Below are positions 62,625 through 64,000 of a DNA stretch of 64,000 bases, one piece after another (position 1 is the stretch's first letter; every line of letters begins with the position of its first letter). This DNA is from Thozetella sp. PMI_491. Lineage: Eukaryota > Ascomycota > Sordariomycetes > Chaetosphaeriales > Chaetosphaeriaceae. The position numbers and the translations under genes were made by a program. The DNA is taken from positions 1 through 64,000 of the forward strand of contig MU270086.1 in assembly GCA_021432635.1 (NCBI GenBank), given 5' to 3'. The notes beneath the pieces were generated by a model, which saw only the letters and a list, made by a program, of their open reading frames with translations, did no database searches and had not been told where the DNA came from.

Positions 62625-64000
62625 ATGGCTGCCCAAGTTGATATCGTCCCGCCTGTCGCGCCAAAGGCCAAAATCACTAATGGTCATCAACCTGAACTGT
62701 TGACCAATCCGAATCACCTCAGTATCGTTGACCACCTGCGGGAGATGGGTTTTGCCCAATACTTGCCACTCCCTCAGCTGGTTGCCGTTGGCGACCAGGG
62801 CTCAGGGAAATCGGCTCTTTTAGAGAATATAACGGGAATTCCTTTCCCTCGTGATCAGGTTCTCTGTACTCGGTACGCGACTCAAATCACCCACCGCCGT
62901 GGTGATCAGTTGCAAATCACAGTCAGCATTATCCCAGGACCTAACGCTTCGCCAGTAGAGAAAACCCGCTTAGAGTCCTACCGTAAGCAACTTAAGTCAG
63001 CTGCCGAATTTCAAAAGATGTTCCCGAAAAGCTTAGACGAGGTTAGTTACTCCATCAAAAGCACAGAGAAGGCTCGCCAGCTGATAGCTCCTTAGGTTAA
63101 CAGATTGATGGATATACGAACCAAAAACAATCCAGATGGAACCAAGGCCTTCACTGATGATGTGCTGAAGATTGAGAAATGCGGCCCTGAAGAGGATCAA
63201 TTGACGATAATTGATGTCCCCGGTATCTTTCGCGCCACCGATGAAGGCATCACCACGAACAAAGACCGCGACCTTGTCATGAGCATGGTGGAAGGTTATA
63301 TCCAAGACAGCCAAACCATCATCCTTGCAGTCCTCTCTTGTACCGTCGATGTCGCTACTCAGGAGATATTAACTCTTGCCAAACAGCATGATCCAGCCGG
63401 AGAGCGCACATTGGGGGTGCTCACCAAGCCAGACCTCCTGAAAGAACGTAGCGCCAAAGCCGCGGTCTGCGATTTGGTTAACGGGAAACGAATGCCACTC
63501 AAGCTTGGTTATCACATCGTGAGAAACCGAGGCGGCGATGATGAGGATGACGAAGATATCTCCAAGAGAGAAGAGATGTTCCAAAGCGATCCTTGGCGGA
63601 ACCTTCAAGATAACCACAAGGGCATTGCAGTTCTACGAACCTTGCTCAGAGATCTTCTCGGCGATATTACCACCAAGGCTTTCCCGAAGCTCCGTGCAGA
63701 CATACGTAACTTGCTCACAAGTTCCCGCAAGAAATACGAGGATCTCGGGCCCGCCAGGAATACCGAGCGCCTGCAGCAGCAATATCTGGTCGGCGTTGCG
63801 GCAAAGTTTCAGGGCTTCGTTCGGGTTGCCCTAAGCGCCGACTATTCTGCCGATGGAAGGTTCGACGACGACCAACTTCGCCTCATCACCGCCATCATCA
63901 ATCTTACTAAGCGGTTCAACGGAGACTTTACGAAATCAGGGCATGCCCATTTCTTTGATGCGGAGGAATGCCTCGAGCCACTGGCAACGCCTCTTAGCTC
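62625..64000 (+). CDS. Dynamin-superfamily GTPase (fungal Mx/DNM-like), 3'-truncated by window edge
   Basis: Exon 1 62625-63041, intron 63042-63095 (GTTAGT ... CTTAG), exon 2 63096 to the window end. Splicing joins SLDE to VNRLMDIRT, the usual family sequence, and removes what would otherwise be an in-frame TAG. GTPase motifs are intact: G1 GDQGSGKS (56-63), G2 Thr in LCTRYATQI, G3 DVPG, G4 TKPD. The start of the middle/stalk region (RTLLRDLLGDI, LPKLR-like) follows. Proteins of this type in Pezizomycotina often have 700-1,000 residues, with a C-terminal GED that lies beyond this window. Members assemble on membranes and hydrolyse GTP; whether this one serves organelle division or defence, like the animal Mx proteins, cannot be told. 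Confidence 0.9.

Noticed and set aside
62221..62703. 160-codon frame overlapping the dynamin start
   Set aside because: Different frame from the dynamin gene, with no domain-like sequence.
63091..63096. In-frame TAG in the dynamin gene, at first taken as a nonsense mutation
   Set aside because: It lies at the 3' end of a good 54-base intron whose removal restores the family sequence DEVNRLM.

Overview
The window is nuclear DNA of a filamentous ascomycete (Pezizomycotina, most likely Sordariomycetes). Genes carry short introns of about 49-125 bases, with GTAAGT/GTATGT-type donors, CTAAC/CTGAC branch sites and YAG acceptors. The gene families are fungal: Zn2Cys6 and DUF3425 regulators, a NACHT NLR-like protein, 2EXR, a P450, an Ayr1-like reductase and a mitochondrial-fission/Mx-type dynamin. 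I rebuilt exon structures by hand. Every multi-exon model below closes in phase with one stop codon, except where a break is reported.

Left part (1-23.9 kb), mostly housekeeping genes. A 5'-truncated glycine-rich protein is followed by a LITAF-domain protein, a lipid-droplet hydrolase (LDAH family), two related four-helix membrane proteins sharing intron positions, the ribosome-biogenesis ABC ATPase Arb1, and the large chromatin remodeller Ino80. Then come a promethin/LDO-like lipid-droplet protein and an Ayr1-like reductase, so three lipid-droplet-type genes lie within 20 kb.

Middle part (24-47.5 kb), accessory in character. It holds a bZIP-like DUF3425 regulator, a secreted two-domain haem peroxidase with a one-base frameshift, a 1,380-residue NACHT/STAND protein, and a tRNA-like (SINE-like) sequence. 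It also holds a GNAT acetyltransferase and a 2EXR pseudogene whose four stops all fit C-to-T change in CpA (RIP-like). A likely catabolic group follows: Zn2Cys6 regulator, sulfatase, sugar-type MFS transporter and amidohydrolase. The sulfatase and the transporter are divergent and share a promoter with repeated CTCGGGGAA-like motifs.

Right part (47.5-64 kb). It holds a DUF6601-like membrane protein, a cytochrome P450 and an aldehyde dehydrogenase in tandem, a second GNAT, a zinc-finger regulator, and a truncated non-reducing-PKS-type ketosynthase relic. Together these could be the remains of a secondary-metabolite locus. Beyond lie a gene fragment, a 13-copy octamer repeat, a small secreted four-cysteine protein, and a dynamin-like GTPase that runs off the right edge.

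I found no rRNA gene, no intact tRNA gene, no CRISPR array and no intact transposon.
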